Source of the DNA: Gracilimonas sp017641085
GTDB lineage: Bacteria > Bacteroidota > Rhodothermia > Balneolales > Balneolaceae
Assembly (NCBI RefSeq): GCF_046115515.1
Contig: NZ_CP175953.1
Direction: 5' to 3' (one strand)
DNA length: 64,000 nucleotides
Numbering within the stretch: the first letter of the stretch is position 1; each line of letters opens with the position of its first letter. The translations under genes were made by a program, and so were the position numbers. This document shows positions 63,908-64,000 of the stretch, one piece after another. The notes under the pieces were generated by a model. It was given only the letters and a program-made list of their open reading frames with translations, did no database searches and had not been told where the DNA came from.

Positions 63908-64000
63908 TCAGGAATATCGGCTCAATACTTCATGAAATCCGTCGGACAAATCCCCGATCTTTTTACTAAAACCAGATTTCATTTCTTCTGCCAGATTCAG
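63908..64000 (-). CDS. C-terminal end of an unknown protein (truncated by window end)
   Basis: An open minus-strand frame runs from the window edge to TGA at 63908-63910. It encodes a charged helical end, LNLAEEMKSGFSKKIGDLSD followed by GFHEVLSRYS. It is too short to place in a family. The orientation matches the minus-strand run that follows. Confidence 0.4.
   Translation of the reverse strand: MNLAEEMKSGFSKKIGDLSDGFHEVLSRYS

Overview
The window looks like the chromosome of a marine member of the Balneolota/Rhodothermota, close to Balneola or Gracilimonas (inference). Three things point there. Exported proteins end in the NYPNPFNPST-type C-terminal sorting domain. The strongest promoters have a Bacteroidota-like TTG-N21-TATNTTTG form. 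Many genes lack a Shine-Dalgarno although the 16S 3' end keeps CCTCC. Moderate GC, a TonB receptor with a carboxypeptidase-regulatory-like domain and several families typical of the Bacteroidota/Rhodothermota group fit as well.

Layout. 1-4.5 kb (minus strand): an rRNA operon, 16S - tRNA-Ile(GAT) - tRNA-Ala(TGC) - 23S, cut by the window edge inside 23S. 4.6-23.5 kb (minus): one uninterrupted str-S10-spc-alpha run from rpsL to rplQ with fusA, tuf, secY, map, infA and rpoA. It lacks rpmD (L30). 23.7-38.2 kb (mostly plus): recG, an AraC/TPR transmembrane regulator, a lipoprotein, two sorting-domain proteins, a Ca/Na antiporter and a TonB-dependent receptor, with typA on the minus strand. 38.3-46.5 kb (mostly minus): two tandem beta carbonic anhydrases, a small exported protein, an atypical SDR (plus), a YbbR protein, a DciA-like protein, recF, a DUF3592 protein and eno. 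46.5-53.7 kb: a HAD phosphatase, an outer-membrane barrel, an unknown gene with prmC, a DnaA-box region, dnaA, folB, folK, a deoxynucleoside kinase and small genes. 53.9-64 kb: tRNA-Leu, exported enzymes, SRP RNA, a small MscS-type channel, UPF0316 and a minus-strand run pepP - S23-type protein - ispH - yjbQ.

How it fits together. The stretch before dnaA (49.59-49.97 kb) carries four DnaA-box-like 9-mers and is the best oriC candidate. The translation and rRNA operons lie 26-50 kb to its left and are transcribed leftward, away from it; dnaA and its followers run rightward. Highly expressed genes are therefore codirectional with replication and close to the origin.

Most unusual items. (1) A diverged 18-codon copy of the recG 3' end lies 2.8 kb downstream of recG, on the far side of the AraC/TPR regulator and its lipoprotein neighbour, as if a cassette had entered at the end of recG. 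(2) A gene for an S23-type four-helix protein is framed by 24-bp inverted repeats. (3) A shared promoter architecture, TTG-N21-TATNTTTG, precedes the rRNA operon, rpsL and tRNA-Leu, with a close variant before the SRP RNA. (4) rpmD is missing. I found no CRISPR array, transposase, integrase, phage or recognisable defence system.
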